Shown: one piece after another, positions 45,484 to 54,861 of the stretch
Layout: each line of letters opens with the position of its first letter
Numbering within the stretch: position 1 is the stretch's first letter
NCBI RefSeq assembly: GCF_014930365.1
Contig: NZ_JABXWI010000001.1
Location: 755,958 to 819,957 of the forward strand
Length of the DNA stretch: 64,000 nucleotides
From: Streptomyces caniscabiei
GTDB taxonomy: Bacteria; Actinomycetota; Actinomycetes; Streptomycetales; Streptomycetaceae
Direction of reading: 5' to 3'
The notes under the pieces: model-generated
Seen by the model: only the letters and a program-made list of their open reading frames with translations
What the model was told of the DNA's origin: nothing
The model's database searches: none
Made by a program: the position numbers and the translations under genes

Positions 45484-47511
45484 TCAGCCGTTCTTGATGC
45501 GGTTCGTCAGCTCCGTCACCTGGTTGTAGATGGACCGGCGCTCGGCCATGAGCGCGCGGATCTTGCGGTCGGCGTGCATGACGGTGGTGTGGTCGCGGTT
45601 GCCGAACTGCGCGCCGATCTTGGGCAACGACAGGTCGGTCAGCTCGCGGCACAGATACATCGCGATCTGGCGGGCCGTGACGAGGGCCCGGCCGCGCGAG
45701 GTGCCGCACAGGTCCTCGACGGTGAGCCCGAAGTAGTCGGCCGTCGCGCCCATGATCGCGGTGGCGGTGATCTCCGGGGACGCGTTCTCGCCGCCCGGGA
45801 TCAGGTCCTTGAGGACGATCTCGGTCAGTCCCAGGTCCACCGGCTGCCGGTTGAGCGACGCGAACGCCGTCACCCGGATCAGCGCGCCCTCCAGCTCACG
45901 GATGTTGCGCGAGATACGGGACGCGATGAACTCCAGTACCTCCGGCGGGGCGTTGAGCTGCTCCTGCACCGCCTTCTTGCGGAGGATCGCGATCCGCGTC
46001 TCCAGCTCGGGCGGCTGGACGTCGGTGATCAGACCCCACTCGAAACGGTTCCGCAGCCTGTCCTCCAGGGTCACCAGCTGCTTGGGCGGCCGGTCGCTGG
46101 AGAGCACGATCTGCTTGTTCGCGTTGTGGAGCGTATTGAACGTGTGGAAGAACTCCTCCTGCGTCGACTCCTTGTCCGCCAGGAACTGGATGTCGTCGAC
46201 GAGCAGGATGTCCATCTCGCGGTACCGCTTGCGGAAGCTGTCGCCCTTGCCGTCGCGGATGGAGTTGATGAACTCGTTGGTGAACTCCTCCGAGCTCACG
46301 TACCGCACCCGCGTGCCCGGGTAGAGGCTGCGCGCGTAGTGCCCGATCGCGTGCAGCAGGTGCGTCTTGCCGAGGCCCGACTCCCCATAGATGAAGAGGG
46401 GGTTGTACGCCTTGGCCGGCGCCTCGGCCACCGCCACCGCGGCCGCGTGGGCGAAGCGGTTCGAGGCGCCGATGACGAAGGTGTCGAAGAGGTACTTCGG
46501 GTTCAGCCGAGCCGTCGGCTCGCCCGGCCCGGGGGCCGGCGCGGGCTGCGCCGCCAGCGGGCCGGGCGCACTGCTGGCCGGCCCGCCCCGGTGCACGTGT
46601 CCCGAGCCGGGCGGCGGCTGAGGGAGCTCGCGCCGGTCCGGTCGCTGGTAGTCGGAGTCGCCACCGGATCGGTCGTAGTCGCCGCGGGGCTGGTCGTAGT
46701 CGGGGCGCCCGGAGTCGTACTCGGAGCGCTGGTCGTACGGTGACCGGTCCATCGGCTGCGAGCGGTAGTCCGACGACGGCGAGGCGTAGGGGTCCCGCTC
46801 GGGGAACCCGAGTCTCTGCTGCTGCCAGCCGTAGTCGTCCTGCGACGGCCGCGGCCAGGCACCCGGCTCGGGCCGCTGGTACTCGGACGGGTACGCGGGC
46901 CGCGCCGTCGGGAGCTGGTCCGAGCGGCCGGGGGGCATCTGATCCGTGCGCGGGGGCGGCAGCAGATCGCCGGGACCGCCGCCCAGCTGTTCGCCGCGGC
47001 CCGGGCCGCGGTCGTCGGCCCGGTGGCGTCCGTACCCCTCGTAGGGGTCGCGCCCCTGGCTGTCATATCCGTTCGGATTGTCGTACGTGCCCTGCTTCTC
47101 GTATTCGCCGCGCGCCTCGCGCCCCGGACCGTCGTACGCGTCCCTGCTGTCGTACGACTCGCGGTTCTGGGCCGGGACGGAGGGAAGCTCCGGCTCGTCG
47201 AAGCGGCGCTGCACCAGCGGGGGCGGGGGCTCGCCGACGGAGCTGTCGACGGTGATCGCGATACGGATCGGACGGCCGCACTCCCGGCTCAGGGTCTCGC
47301 TGACGATCGGCGCGAGCCGGCCCTCGAGTACGCCCTTCGCGAACTCGTTCGGGACGGCGAGAAGTGCCGTGTCCGCGACCAGGGCGAGGGGCTGGCAGCG
47401 CTTGATCCAGCGCTCGTCCTTGACCTCGACACCCTGGCCCTGGCCCTCACCCAGGAGCTTTTCCAGTACGCGTGGCCACACTGCGGCAAGATCGGCAGGT
47501 ACGTCAGCCAC
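45484..47511 (-). CDS. dnaA: Chromosomal replication initiator DnaA
   Basis: The 675-residue protein starts at GTG 47511. Domain I is residues 1-100. Domain II is a very long disordered linker (about 100-330, rich in Gln, Tyr, Asp and Pro), typical of Streptomyces. Domain III has Walker [12 protein letters not shown], Walker [13 protein letters not shown] and a sensor region. Domain IV has the helix-turn-helix signature [14 protein letters not shown]. It opens oriC and regulates its own gene. Length and linker match the genus. The gene is transcribed toward oriC. Confidence 0.98.
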   Translation of the reverse strand: MADVPADLAAVWPRVLEKLLGEGQGQGVEVKDERWIKRCQPLALVADTALLAVPNEFAKGVLEGRLAPIVSETLSRECGRPIRIAITVDSSVGEPPPPLVQRRFDEPELPSVPAQNRESYDSRDAYDGPGREARGEYEKQGTYDNPNGYDSQGRDPYEGYGRHRADDRGPGRGEQLGGGPGDLLPPPRTDQMPPGRSDQLPTARPAYPSEYQRPEPGAWPRPSQDDYGWQQQRLGFPERDPYASPSSDYRSQPMDRSPYDQRSEYDSGRPDYDQPRGDYDRSGGDSDYQRPDRRELPQPPPGSGHVHRGGPASSAPGPLAAQPAPAPGPGEPTARLNPKYLFDTFVIGASNRFAHAAAVAVAEAPAKAYNPLFIYGESGLGKTHLLHAIGHYARSLYPGTRVRYVSSEEFTNEFINSIRDGKGDSFRKRYREMDILLVDDIQFLADKESTQEEFFHTFNTLHNANKQIVLSSDRPPKQLVTLEDRLRNRFEWGLITDVQPPELETRIAILRKKAVQEQLNAPPEVLEFIASRISRNIRELEGALIRVTAFASLNRQPVDLGLTEIVLKDLIPGGENASPEITATAIMGATADYFGLTVEDLCGTSRGRALVTARQIAMYLCRELTDLSLPKIGAQFGNRDHTTVMHADRKIRALMAERRSIYNQVTELTNRIKNG

Positions 47512-47655
47512 AGGGCACGCTCTCTCACAGGTCCCACGAACGTGTGGTTCTGGGACAGGTCGGTTTGGAACTCGGGTGGGGCACTCGGAACGAGCTGCTG
47601 GTGGGCGGGTCGGGTCCCAACAGCCAAAGGAAAGGGAACGAATCGGAGTTCAGTC

Positions 47656-47685
47656 ACGGTAGTCACGGCGACCGGTACGGTTCAA
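47656..47685 (-). promoter_or_regulatory. dnaA promoter
   Basis: Minus strand TTGAAC (47685-47680) and TACCGT (47661-47656) with an 18-base spacer, 145 bases before the dnaA start. The -35 lies five bases from the DnaA boxes at 47690-47710. Confidence 0.6.
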
Positions 47686-47689
47686 GTTG

Positions 47690-47710
47690 TTGTCCCCAGC
47701 CTGTGGATAG
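47690..47710. promoter_or_regulatory. DnaA boxes in the dnaA promoter
   Basis: TTGTCCCCA (47690-47698, one mismatch) and TGTGGATAG (47702-47710, reverse box CTATCCACA) face each other next to the dnaA -35, the arrangement expected for autoregulation. Confidence 0.65.
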
Positions 47711-47731
47711 TGTCTCTCCGTGATCTCTGGT

Positions 47732-47761
47732 TTGACCGGATGGCGTAGCCGCGCGTACCGT
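47732..47761 (+). promoter_or_regulatory. rpmH promoter
   Basis: TTGACC (47732-47737) and TACCGT (47756-47761) are 18 bases apart, on the opposite strand from the dnaA promoter. The same -10 and spacer occur in both, so the two divergent promoters resemble each other. The remaining 47512-47927 sequence shows no gene. Confidence 0.55.
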
Positions 47762-47927
47762 AACCAGGTCGAGTTGTCGATGGCTGCTGCCGCCTGCCTC
47801 CGATGGGCACAGGTCACTTCAGGTGATCGGACAGCGGTGCACTCGGGCGTTGAGCGAGCTACTCGTGGGCGCACGGTGACAGCCAGGACGGCACCCGCAA
47901 ACACCGATTTCTTTCTGGAGCCCCCGA

Positions 47928-48065
47928 GTGAGCAAGCGCACCTTCCAGCCGAACAACCGTCGTCGCGCGAAGACCCACGGCTTCCGCCTGCGGATGCGTA
48001 CCCGTGCCGGTCGCGCGATTCTCGCGAACCGCCGCAGCAAGGGTCGCGCCAGCCTTTCCGCCTGA
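47928..48065 (+). CDS. rpmH: 50S ribosomal protein L34
   Basis: GTG 47928 (site ctggag) encodes a 45-residue protein [20 protein letters not shown] ending [12 protein letters not shown], the full L34 sequence pattern. It is highly basic and binds 23S rRNA. It starts the conserved rpmH-rnpA-yidD-yidC-jag-rsmG operon next to dnaA, reading away from it. Confidence 0.98.
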   Translation: MSKRTFQPNNRRRAKTHGFRLRMRTRAGRAILANRRSKGRASLSA

Positions 48066-48086
48066 TCCTGATCAGGTCATGACGTC

Positions 48087-48458
48087 GTGCTGCCTACCGA
48101 GCATCGGCTGAGGCGGCGCGAGGACTTCGCGACCGCGGTACGACGAGGACGCAGGGCCGGACGCCCTCTCCTCGTCGTTCACCTACGTAGCGGTGCCACG
48201 GACCCGCACGCGCCTGGGGAGAGCGCTCCCCCGACGCGTGCGGGTTTCGTCGTGAGCAAGGCCGTCGGTGGTTCGGTTGTACGCAACAAGGTGAAGCGCA
48301 GGCTTCGCCATCTGATGCGCGATCGAGTCGCCCTGTTTCCCCCCGGTAGCCTGGTAGTCGTACGAGCGCTACCCGGAGCGGGTGACGCCGACCACGTACA
48401 ACTGGCCCAAGACCTGGATGCCGCCATAGGGCGGCTGCTGGGAGGGGGCGCACGATGA
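48087..48458 (+). CDS. rnpA: Ribonuclease P protein component
   Basis: The 123-residue basic protein has the RNase P motif [24 protein letters not shown] (the conserved RNR-type helix) near residues 53-77 and the start [20 protein letters not shown]. It assists the catalytic RNA in making tRNA 5' ends. GTG 48087 follows the rpmH stop by 21 bases; it overlaps yidD by four bases. Confidence 0.97.
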   Translation: MLPTEHRLRRREDFATAVRRGRRAGRPLLVVHLRSGATDPHAPGESAPPTRAGFVVSKAVGGSVVRNKVKRRLRHLMRDRVALFPPGSLVVVRALPGAGDADHVQLAQDLDAAIGRLLGGGAR

Positions 48459-48808
48459 AGTACCCGCTGCTGGCGCTGATCAAGGTGTACCAGTGGACGA
48501 TCAGTCCGCTGCTCGGGCCGGTCTGCAAGTACTACCCGTCGTGCTCCCACTACGGCTATACGGCCATCGACCGGCACGGTGCGATCAAGGGAACGGCACT
48601 CACCGCCTGGCGCATCCTGCGGTGCAATCCGTGGTCGCTCGGCGGTGTGGACCACGTCCCACCCCGCAAGCGCCCACGGTGGCACGAGATGTTGCGTGGC
48701 GCCTGGCGTGCACGCAAGGGCGGGACCTCCGCCGCCGAACCGGCCACCGAGGGGCATGTCTCCTCGGGCCCGGCCGCAGAGACCCCGTCCCATGCCCAAG
48801 GAGCATGA
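48455..48808 (+). CDS. yidD: Membrane protein insertion efficiency factor YidD
   Basis: The 117-residue product has the YidD core: [27 protein letters not shown] and [18 protein letters not shown], including the three conserved cysteines. The last 40 residues are a variable tail. It is a membrane-associated helper of YidC. It overlaps rnpA by four bases and sits three bases before yidC. Confidence 0.95.
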   Translation: MKYPLLALIKVYQWTISPLLGPVCKYYPSCSHYGYTAIDRHGAIKGTALTAWRILRCNPWSLGGVDHVPPRKRPRWHEMLRGAWRARKGGTSAAEPATEGHVSSGPAAETPSHAQGA

Positions 48809-48811
48809 TTA

Positions 48812-50083
48812 GTGGACACGATTGCCAGCCTCTTCAGCTTCATCACGACACCTGTCTCCTGGGTCATCGTCCAGTTCCACACGGTGTACGGCGCCCTCTT
48901 CGGCCCTGACACAGGATGGGCCTGGGGCCTGTCCATCGTGTCCTTGGTGATCCTGATCCGTATCTGCCTGATCCCGCTCTTCGTGAAGCAGATCAAGGCG
49001 ACCCGGGCCATGCAGACACTGCAGCCCGAGATGAAGAAGATCCAGGAGCGCTACAAGAACGACAAGCAGCGCCAGTCCGAAGAGATGATGAAGCTGTACA
49101 AGGAGACGGGCACCAACCCGCTCTCCTCGTGCCTTCCCATCCTGGCGCAGTCGCCGTTCTTCTTCGCCCTGTACCACGTGCTCAACAGCATCGCGAACAA
49201 CGACACCATCGGTGTCATCAACGAGAGCCTGCTGCAGAGCGCGCAGAAGGCGCACATCTTCGGTGCCCCCCTCGCCGCGACCTTCACGGACACCGCCGCT
49301 GAAGCCGCAGCGCTCGACGCCTCGATCACCACGGTCCGGATCGTCACTGCGATCATGATCGTCCTGATGTCGGCGTCGCAGTTCTACACGCAGCGTCAGC
49401 TGATGACGAAGAACGTCGACACCACGGTGAAGACGCCGTTCATGCAGCAGCAGAAGATGCTGATGTACATCTTCCCGATCATGTTCGCCGTCTTCGGCAT
49501 CAACTTCCCGGTCGGTGTCCTCGTCTACTGGCTGACCACCAACGTGTGGACCATGGGCCAGCAGATGTACGTCATCCACAACAACCCGACCCCGGGTTCC
49601 AAGGCGCAGGCCGCCTACCTGGAGCGCCTCGCCAAGCACGTCACGCGGCACGGCAAGACCCGCAACCGTCGTGAGCGCGCCATCGTCAAGGCGATCGTCG
49701 CCAAGGGCCGTGACCGCAACGAGTACGAGCGGAAGTTCATCACCGGCCTGGGCAAGGAGGGCCTCGCGGCCCAGAACGACGGCACCGTGATCCAGAGCGA
49801 GGTCTCGGCCGTCGCCACGGCCGAGGACGGTACGCCGACGACCCCGAAGCGTCAGCAGCCCAAGCGCCAGTCCAAGGCCCAGCGTCAGTCCGGTGGTGCG
49901 AAGGCCGCCGACGACATCGAGCCGGAGCCCACCTCGCTGACCAAGTCGGACGAGCCGGAGGACGCCAAGCCGGCGGCCGCTGCCAAGAAGGCCGCGCCCA
50001 AGCCCGGTGCCGGCGGCCGCAGCAAGGCTCAGTCCGGTCAGCGCAAGGGTCAGCAGCGCCCCAAGTCCCCGTCCAAGAAGTAA
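48812..50083 (+). CDS. yidC: Membrane protein insertase YidC
   Basis: The 423-residue product starts at GTG 48812. It has a first membrane segment near residue 30 ([23 protein letters not shown]), followed by the charged hairpin [19 protein letters not shown], then [29 protein letters not shown] and two to three further segments ([41 protein letters not shown]). A long basic tail of about 120 residues is typical of actinobacteria and may contact ribosomes. It inserts membrane proteins with or without Sec. Confidence 0.97.
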   Translation: MDTIASLFSFITTPVSWVIVQFHTVYGALFGPDTGWAWGLSIVSLVILIRICLIPLFVKQIKATRAMQTLQPEMKKIQERYKNDKQRQSEEMMKLYKETGTNPLSSCLPILAQSPFFFALYHVLNSIANNDTIGVINESLLQSAQKAHIFGAPLAATFTDTAAEAAALDASITTVRIVTAIMIVLMSASQFYTQRQLMTKNVDTTVKTPFMQQQKMLMYIFPIMFAVFGINFPVGVLVYWLTTNVWTMGQQMYVIHNNPTPGSKAQAAYLERLAKHVTRHGKTRNRRERAIVKAIVAKGRDRNEYERKFITGLGKEGLAAQNDGTVIQSEVSAVATAEDGTPTTPKRQQPKRQSKAQRQSGGAKAADDIEPEPTSLTKSDEPEDAKPAAAAKKAAPKPGAGGRSKAQSGQRKGQQRPKSPSKK

Positions 50084-50098
50084 GAAGGAGTCCATCCC

Positions 50099-50611
50099 GT
50101 GACGGAAGGCACCACCTCCGCCGCCTCCGAGGGTGGCGACACCCTCACCCGCCTGGAGCAGGAGGGTGAGATCGCGGCGGACTACCTGGAAGGTCTGCTG
50201 GACATCGCCGACCTCGACGGCGACATCGACATGGACGTCGAGGCCGACCGTGCCTCTGTCTCGATCATCAGCGACTCCGGTAGCCGCGATCTCGGCAAGC
50301 TCGTCGGACGCGAGGGCGAGGTGCTCGAGGCTCTTCAGGAGCTCACGCGCCTGGCCGTGCACCGTGAGACCGGCGACCGCAGCCGTCTGATGCTGGACAT
50401 CGCGGGCTACCGGGCCAAGAAGCGCGCCGAGCTCTCCGAGCTGGGTGCCAAGGCGGCGGCCGAGGCCAAGAGCACCGGCGAGCCCGTCAAGCTGCAGCCG
50501 ATGACGCCCTTCGAGCGCAAGGTCGTGCACGACGCGGTCAAGTCCGCCGGTCTGCGCAGCGAGTCCGAGGGCGAGGAGCCGCAGCGCTTCGTCGTCGTCC
50601 TGCCTGCCTGA
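50099..50611 (+). CDS. jag: Jag/KhpB-type RNA-binding protein
   Basis: The 170-residue protein begins at GTG 50099 after an agaaggag site. It has a KH-like domain around residues 55-115 with the GREGEVLEALQELTRLAVHR helix-loop (GxxG as GREG), and a C-terminal R3H part (TPFERKVVHDAVKSAG then RFVVVLPA). It binds RNA and is linked to cell division and envelope growth in other Gram-positive bacteria. The yidC-jag-rsmG order is conserved. A terminator follows. Confidence 0.93.
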   Translation: MTEGTTSAASEGGDTLTRLEQEGEIAADYLEGLLDIADLDGDIDMDVEADRASVSIISDSGSRDLGKLVGREGEVLEALQELTRLAVHRETGDRSRLMLDIAGYRAKKRAELSELGAKAAAEAKSTGEPVKLQPMTPFERKVVHDAVKSAGLRSESEGEEPQRFVVVLPA

Positions 50612-50629
50612 TTCGGTACGCACGCTTCT

Positions 50630-50664
50630 CCGGCCCCGTCTGCCTGCAGGCGGGGCCGGACTTT
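50630..50664 (+). terminator. Terminator between jag and rsmG
   Basis: CCGGCCCCG (50630-50638) pairs with CGGGGCCGG (50651-50659) with an inner CC/GG, followed by ACTTTGT. So rsmG probably has its own promoter. Confidence 0.82.
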
Positions 50665-50726
50665 GTCAGCCTGTTGTTCTGGTGTCAGCGCCCAGTGCGC
50701 TCTTGCGGTACGGAAGGACGGTCCCC

Positions 50727-51443
50727 GTGACGGAGGCAGCGGAGCTCCCCCCTGCGCCCGAGCAGGCGCGCGACGTATTCGGAGATCGCTACGCGGACGC
50801 GGTCCGATACGCCGAGCTCCTGGCCGAGGCGGGAGTGCAGCGCGGACTCATCGGCCCGCGCGAGGTACCCCGCCTGTGGGAGAGGCATCTGCTGAACTGC
50901 GCGGTGCTCTCCGAGGTCGTGCCCGAGGGGGTGACGGTGTGCGATGTCGGTTCCGGTGCCGGCCTGCCCGGTATCCCGCTGGCCCTTGTCCGGGAGGATC
51001 TGAAGATCACGCTGCTGGAGCCTCTGCTGCGGCGTACGAACTTCCTGACCGAGGTGGTCGAGCTTCTGGGCCTGGACCATGTGACCGTGGTCCGTGGCCG
51101 GGCCGAGGAAGTCCTCGGGACGCTGCAGCCGGTCCATGTGGTGACGGCGCGAGCTGTGGCCCCACTGGACCGACTGGCCGGCTGGGGCATTCCGCTGCTG
51201 CGTCCGTACGGAGAAATGCTGGCGCTCAAGGGCGACACGGCGGAGGAGGAGCTGAAGAGCGCAGCCACTGCCCTGAGCAAGCTCGGTGCCGTGGAGACCT
51301 CCATCCACCATGTGGGCGAAGGGGTGGTCGATCCGCTGTCCACGGTCGTCCGTGTGGAGGTCGGGGAGAGCCCGGGTGGTGTGCGCTTCGCGGCGAAGCG
51401 CGCGAAGGCGGCTCGGACAGGACGGGTACGGCGTCGCCGCTAG
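50727..51443 (+). CDS. rsmG: 16S rRNA m7G527 methyltransferase RsmG
   Basis: The GTG at 50727 (VTEAAELPPAPEQ) is chosen because of the ggaagg site; a GTG 45 bases upstream is less likely. The 238-residue enzyme has GLIGPREVPRLWERHLLNC, the SAM loop VGSGAGLPGIPLALVR, the acidic LLEPLLRRTNFL and ARAVAPLDRL, all RsmG landmarks. It methylates G527 of 16S rRNA; loss is known to give low-level streptomycin resistance in Streptomyces. The gene ends with a basic tail. Confidence 0.96.
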   Translation: MTEAAELPPAPEQARDVFGDRYADAVRYAELLAEAGVQRGLIGPREVPRLWERHLLNCAVLSEVVPEGVTVCDVGSGAGLPGIPLALVREDLKITLLEPLLRRTNFLTEVVELLGLDHVTVVRGRAEEVLGTLQPVHVVTARAVAPLDRLAGWGIPLLRPYGEMLALKGDTAEEELKSAATALSKLGAVETSIHHVGEGVVDPLSTVVRVEVGESPGGVRFAAKRAKAARTGRVRRRR

Positions 51444-51722
51444 GCACTGATCTGGATGGCCGCTGATCTGTCCTGAATACTCCACACAAGCTTCCAAACC
51501 CAGGCATCTCGGAGTGTCGCGCGAGCGTGGCCTGTGCCGCTGGGCATCGTGTTTCACGTGAAACGTCGCTCACTGCTGCACGGCATCATCAGCCGTGGCC
51601 GCGCCGCGGCCGAACCGCGCGACCGGAAGCCTCTCGGGTCACTCGGAGAGGTAACGGAGTTTTCCACAGAGGTGGAATTCTCCACAGAACACCAGGCCTC
51701 ACTGGTTCACGACCCCGAAGGC
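51444..51722 (+). promoter_or_regulatory. parA upstream region with parS and box-like sites
   Basis: This 279-base gap holds a parS site (core 51551-51564) and two DnaA-box-like repeats TTTTCCACA (51660-51668) and TTCTCCACA (51678-51686), both followed by GA or GAA. The frame is open through this stretch, but it lacks a ribosome binding site at its beginning and is taken as leader rather than coding. Confidence 0.55.
51551..51564. promoter_or_regulatory. parS site 1
   Basis: GTTTCACGTGAAAC, perfect palindromic core; flanks T and G. ParB loads here. Confidence 0.95.
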
Positions 51723-52796
51723 ATGGGAGGCTCTGTTCATTGCGAGCCTGAAGTCGAGGAGAGTGAATCCTTGCGGTCCGACGCCAACATCGCGGGACCG
51801 ATGACCGATCCGGTCCCCGGTCCCCGTACCGAGTCGATGGGGGAGGATGTTTCACGTGAAACACCGCCCCCGATGGACGACACTCCCATCGGTCGTGCTG
51901 CCCAACTGGCGGTAGAGGCTCTGGGCCGCGCCGGTGAGGGACTGCCTCGGCCCGAGCAGACCCGAGTCATGGTCGTCGCCAACCAGAAGGGCGGCGTCGG
52001 AAAGACCACGACGACGGTCAACCTCGCCGCTTCGCTGGCTCTGCACGGCGCCCGTGTCCTCGTGGTCGACCTCGATCCACAGGGCAATGCGTCCACCGCG
52101 CTCGGTATCGACCACCACGCAGAGGTGCCGTCCATCTATGACGTGCTGATCGACAGCAAGCCGTTGTCGGAAGTCGTCCAGCCCGTTCCCGATGTCGAGG
52201 GTCTCTTCTGTGCCCCCGCCACGATCGATCTCGCCGGTGCGGAGATCGAGCTGGTGTCGCTGGTGGCACGAGAGAGCCGACTGCAGCGGGCGATCCAGGC
52301 GTACGAGCAGCCGCTGGACTACATCCTCATCGACTGCCCGCCTTCGCTCGGTCTCCTGACGGTGAACGCGTTGGTCGCCGGCCAGGAAGTCCTCATCCCG
52401 ATCCAGTGCGAGTACTACGCGCTGGAGGGCCTCGGTCAGCTGCTCCGCAATGTCGACCTGGTACGGGGGCACCTCAACCCCGTCCTCCATGTTTCGACCA
52501 TCCTGCTCACCATGTACGACGGCCGGACCCGCCTGGCGTCCCAGGTCGCCGACGAGGTGCGCACCCACTTCGGCGAAGAGGTGCTGCGGACGAGCATTCC
52601 CCGCTCGGTCCGGATCTCCGAGGCGCCGAGCTATGGGCAGACGGTGCTGACTTACGATCCAGGATCGAGCGGTGCCCTCTCCTATCTTGAGGCGGCACGA
52701 GAAATCGCACTGAAGGGTGTGGGCGTCGGGTACGACCCGACGCACGCGCACATCGGTGCTCAGAACAATCCGAGTGTGGTGGAGGGGATCCAGTGA
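51723..52796 (+). CDS. parA: Chromosome segregation ATPase ParA
   Basis: The deviant Walker A NQKGGVGKTTTTVNLA, the switch region VVDLDPQGNASTALG and LIDCPPSLGLLTVNALV define the ParA/Soj type. The start at ATG 51723 gives 357 residues with about 85 residues before the ATPase domain; a TTG at about 51771 behind gaggagag is an alternative. The N-terminal part contains VSRET, encoded by parS site 2. ParA forms polar assemblies that organise segregation in spore-forming hyphae. It overlaps parB by four bases. Confidence 0.95.
   Translation: MGGSVHCEPEVEESESLRSDANIAGPMTDPVPGPRTESMGEDVSRETPPPMDDTPIGRAAQLAVEALGRAGEGLPRPEQTRVMVVANQKGGVGKTTTTVNLAASLALHGARVLVVDLDPQGNASTALGIDHHAEVPSIYDVLIDSKPLSEVVQPVPDVEGLFCAPATIDLAGAEIELVSLVARESRLQRAIQAYEQPLDYILIDCPPSLGLLTVNALVAGQEVLIPIQCEYYALEGLGQLLRNVDLVRGHLNPVLHVSTILLTMYDGRTRLASQVADEVRTHFGEEVLRTSIPRSVRISEAPSYGQTVLTYDPGSSGALSYLEAAREIALKGVGVGYDPTHAHIGAQNNPSVVEGIQ
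51848..51863. promoter_or_regulatory. parS site 2 (inside parA)
   Basis: TGTTTCACGTGAAACA, full 16-base palindrome, encoding V-S-R-E-T of ParA (about residues 43-47). Confidence 0.96.
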
Positions 52797-53884
52797 GTGA
52801 TCGACGGAGGGGGTTGGGCCGTGGTCTCGCCGCACTGATCCCAGCGGCCGCGACGGGCGAGAAGGAGGCACCGACAGCTGCTGCACCCGCCGCCGCGTCA
52901 GCGCCATCTGTCTTCACCCCTGAACGTGGGATGGCGGCTTCGAAGCTGGCCACGCTCCCGGCTGTTTCACGTGAAACAGAGGAGCTGTCGCAGAATGCCG
53001 CGGCCGACCTGCCCGCAGCACCTGTCGGCGCGTACTTCGCCGAACTGCCTCTCGACTCCATCACCCCGAACCCGCGCCAGCCCCGCGAGGTGTTCGACGA
53101 GGATCTCCTTCAGGAACTCGTCACCTCCATCAAGGAGGTCGGCCTTCTCCAGCCCATCGTCGTACGGCAGGTGGGCCCGGCCCGCTACGAGCTCATCATG
53201 GGTGAGCGGCGCTGGCGCGCCTGCCATGAGGCCGAGCTCGACGCGATCCCGGCGATCGTGAGGGCGACGGACGACGAGAAGCTTCTGCTGGACGCGCTCC
53301 TGGAGAACCTGCATCGCGCCCAGCTGAACCCGCTGGAAGAAGCCTTCGCTTACGACCAGCTGCTCAAGGACTTCAACTGCACGCATGACCAGCTGGCCGA
53401 CCGAATCGGTCGCTCGCGCCCGCAGGTCTCCAACACCCTGCGTCTGCTGAAGCTTTCGGCGGCGGTTCAGCGCCGTGTGGCAGCGGGTGTTCTCTCCGCC
53501 GGGCACGCGCGGGCGTTGCTCTCCGTCGAGGACTCGGAGGAGCAGGACAAGCTGGCTCACCGGATCGTGGCCGAGGGCCTCTCGGTGCGAGCGGTCGAAG
53601 AGATCGTCACCCTGATGGGATCGCATCCGAAGAGCGCCACACGGTCCAAGGGCCCGCGGGCCGGCTCCGTGCCGTCCCCGGCGCTCGGCGAGCTCGCGAC
53701 GCGACTCTCGGATCGCTTCGAGACGCGCGTGAAGATCGACCTGGGGCAGAAGAAGGGCAAGATCACCGTGGAGTTCGCCTCCACGGAGGACCTGGAGCGG
53801 ATCCTGAGCACGCTCGCTCCCGGCGAGAAGCTCGCTCTGCAGAGGAGTCTTTTGGACGACGCCACGGAGGAGTCGGAGGCCTGA
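52793..53884 (+). CDS. parB: Chromosome segregation protein ParB
   Basis: The 363-residue CTPase/DNA-binding protein starts at GTG 52793 and opens with RRRGLGRGLAALIP, the ParA-contact peptide of ParB proteins. The N-terminal CTP-binding domain has ITPNPRQPREVFDED, GLLQPIVVRQ and the GERRWRA motif. The central helix-turn-helix reads NPLEEAFAYDQLLKDF and GRSRPQVSNTLRLLKL, and a dimerisation domain ends the chain. It binds parS sites and spreads from them. parS site 3 lies within its own gene. Confidence 0.97.
   Translation: MSDRRRGLGRGLAALIPAAATGEKEAPTAAAPAAASAPSVFTPERGMAASKLATLPAVSRETEELSQNAAADLPAAPVGAYFAELPLDSITPNPRQPREVFDEDLLQELVTSIKEVGLLQPIVVRQVGPARYELIMGERRWRACHEAELDAIPAIVRATDDEKLLLDALLENLHRAQLNPLEEAFAYDQLLKDFNCTHDQLADRIGRSRPQVSNTLRLLKLSAAVQRRVAAGVLSAGHARALLSVEDSEEQDKLAHRIVAEGLSVRAVEEIVTLMGSHPKSATRSKGPRAGSVPSPALGELATRLSDRFETRVKIDLGQKKGKITVEFASTEDLERILSTLAPGEKLALQRSLLDDATEESEA
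52963..52978. promoter_or_regulatory. parS site 3 (inside parB)
   Basis: TGTTTCACGTGAAACA, encoding V-S-R-E-T of ParB (residues 58-62). Confidence 0.96.
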
Positions 53885-53927
53885 GCCCTCTGATTCGCAG
53901 GGCGGGCCTTCGGCTCGTCGACCGCAT

Positions 53928-53970
53928 GAGCGGGCTGTGTCCGATGTATACCGGACACAGCCCGCTCTTT
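53928..53970 (+). terminator. parAB terminator
   Basis: A 16-bp perfect stem, GAGCGGGCTGTGTCCG (53928-53943) with CGGACACAGCCCGCTC (53952-53967), loop of eight, followed by TTT. Confidence 0.92.
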
Positions 53971-54062
53971 GCTTTGAGGCGGTATCTAGGCAATCGCATC
54001 GTGGATACGATGCGTTCGGGTATGGCGCATCGACCTGGCGGATCTTTGTGGAGAGGCGGGCC

Positions 54063-54320
54063 ATGCGAACCGTGAGCCGTTCCGGACTGGTGACCGCAGG
54101 CCTGGGACTGGGTGCCGTCGGCGGATTCGTCGGCAGTCTGCTCAGGGAGCGGAGCGCTCTGACAGCCGCTCGCGACGCTGCGGGCGAAGGAAGCGAGGAT
54201 CAGCCTTCATGGGGCGTCGGCTCGTACCGCTCACGCTGGACAACCTTCAGGACCTTCCCAAGCGCTGTCGCTCGTGTGTCTTCTGGGAGTTGGACCCAGT
54301 CAGCGGCGAAGCCGCGGTAA
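54063..54320 (+). CDS. Small membrane-like ORF overlapping the acetyltransferase
   Basis: ATG 54063 (gaggcggg upstream) begins MRTVSRSGLVTAGLGLGAVGGFVG, a possible membrane segment or signal, and runs 85 residues. The last third overlaps the acetyltransferase gene by 112 bases in another frame and is low complexity. The N-terminal 45 residues look real enough to report, but the gene could equally be leader sequence. Confidence 0.35.
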   Translation: MRTVSRSGLVTAGLGLGAVGGFVGSLLRERSALTAARDAAGEGSEDQPSWGVGSYRSRWTTFRTFPSAVARVSSGSWTQSAAKPR

Positions 54321-54826
54321 AGGCGGGCACTCCCGCTCTTGAGAAGGAAGCATGGATCTCAGCCGTCCTGCTGGACTGGGGGTCCTGTGGTCGGGTCGTC
54401 TACGTGGACGACGTACCGGTGGGCTTCGTGATGTACGCGCCTCCGGCTTATGTGCCCCGCTCCACTGCGTTCCCCACGAGCCCGGTCTCCCCTGACGCCG
54501 TCCAGTTGATGACGGCCTTCATCATGCCGGGCTACCAGGGGCAGGGGCTGGGTCGTGTGATGGTTCAGACGGTAGCCAAGGATCTGCTGAGACGGGGCTT
54601 CAAGGCGGTCGAGGCCTTCGGGGACGTCAACTGGAAGGAAGCGGCGTGTGTGCTTCCCGCCGACCATCTGACGGCCGTGGGCTTCAAGACGGTGCGGCCC
54701 CACCCCGCCCACCCCCGGCTACGGCTGGAGCTGCGGACGACGCTCTCGTGGAAAGAGGACGTCGAGCTGGCGCTGGACCGGCTTCTGGGAGCCGTGCAGA
54801 AGGAGCCGGTGCTGCGACCGCTCTAA
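54209..54826 (+). CDS. GNAT-family N-acetyltransferase
   Basis: The 205-residue protein shows the GNAT core: VYVDDVPVGFVMYAPPAYVP, VQLMTAFIMPGYQGQGLGRVMVQTVAKDLL (acetyl-CoA loop QGQGLG) and FKAVEAFGD. The N-terminal LPKRCRSCVFWELDP holds a CxxC. Proteins of this kind always follow parB in Streptomyces. The substrate is unknown. Its start is weakly supported by a ribosome binding site, but conservation with the genus favours MGRRLVPLTLDNL. Confidence 0.88.
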   Translation: MGRRLVPLTLDNLQDLPKRCRSCVFWELDPVSGEAAVKAGTPALEKEAWISAVLLDWGSCGRVVYVDDVPVGFVMYAPPAYVPRSTAFPTSPVSPDAVQLMTAFIMPGYQGQGLGRVMVQTVAKDLLRRGFKAVEAFGDVNWKEAACVLPADHLTAVGFKTVRPHPAHPRLRLELRTTLSWKEDVELALDRLLGAVQKEPVLRPL

Positions 54827-54827
54827 G

Positions 54828-54861
54828 CGAAAGGGCCGACCCTCCAGGGTCGGCCCTTTCG
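54828..54861. terminator. Bidirectional terminator
   Basis: CGAAAGGGCCGACCC (54828-54842) pairs with GGGTCGGCCCTTTCG (54847-54861) over 15 bases between the convergent acetyltransferase and trxA genes; A and T tracts are present on both sides. Confidence 0.92.

Noticed and set aside
51534..51722. Longer ParA start at GTG 51534
   Set aside because: No ribosome binding site, atypical N-terminus and a parS plus box-like sites suggest leader DNA; not excluded fully.
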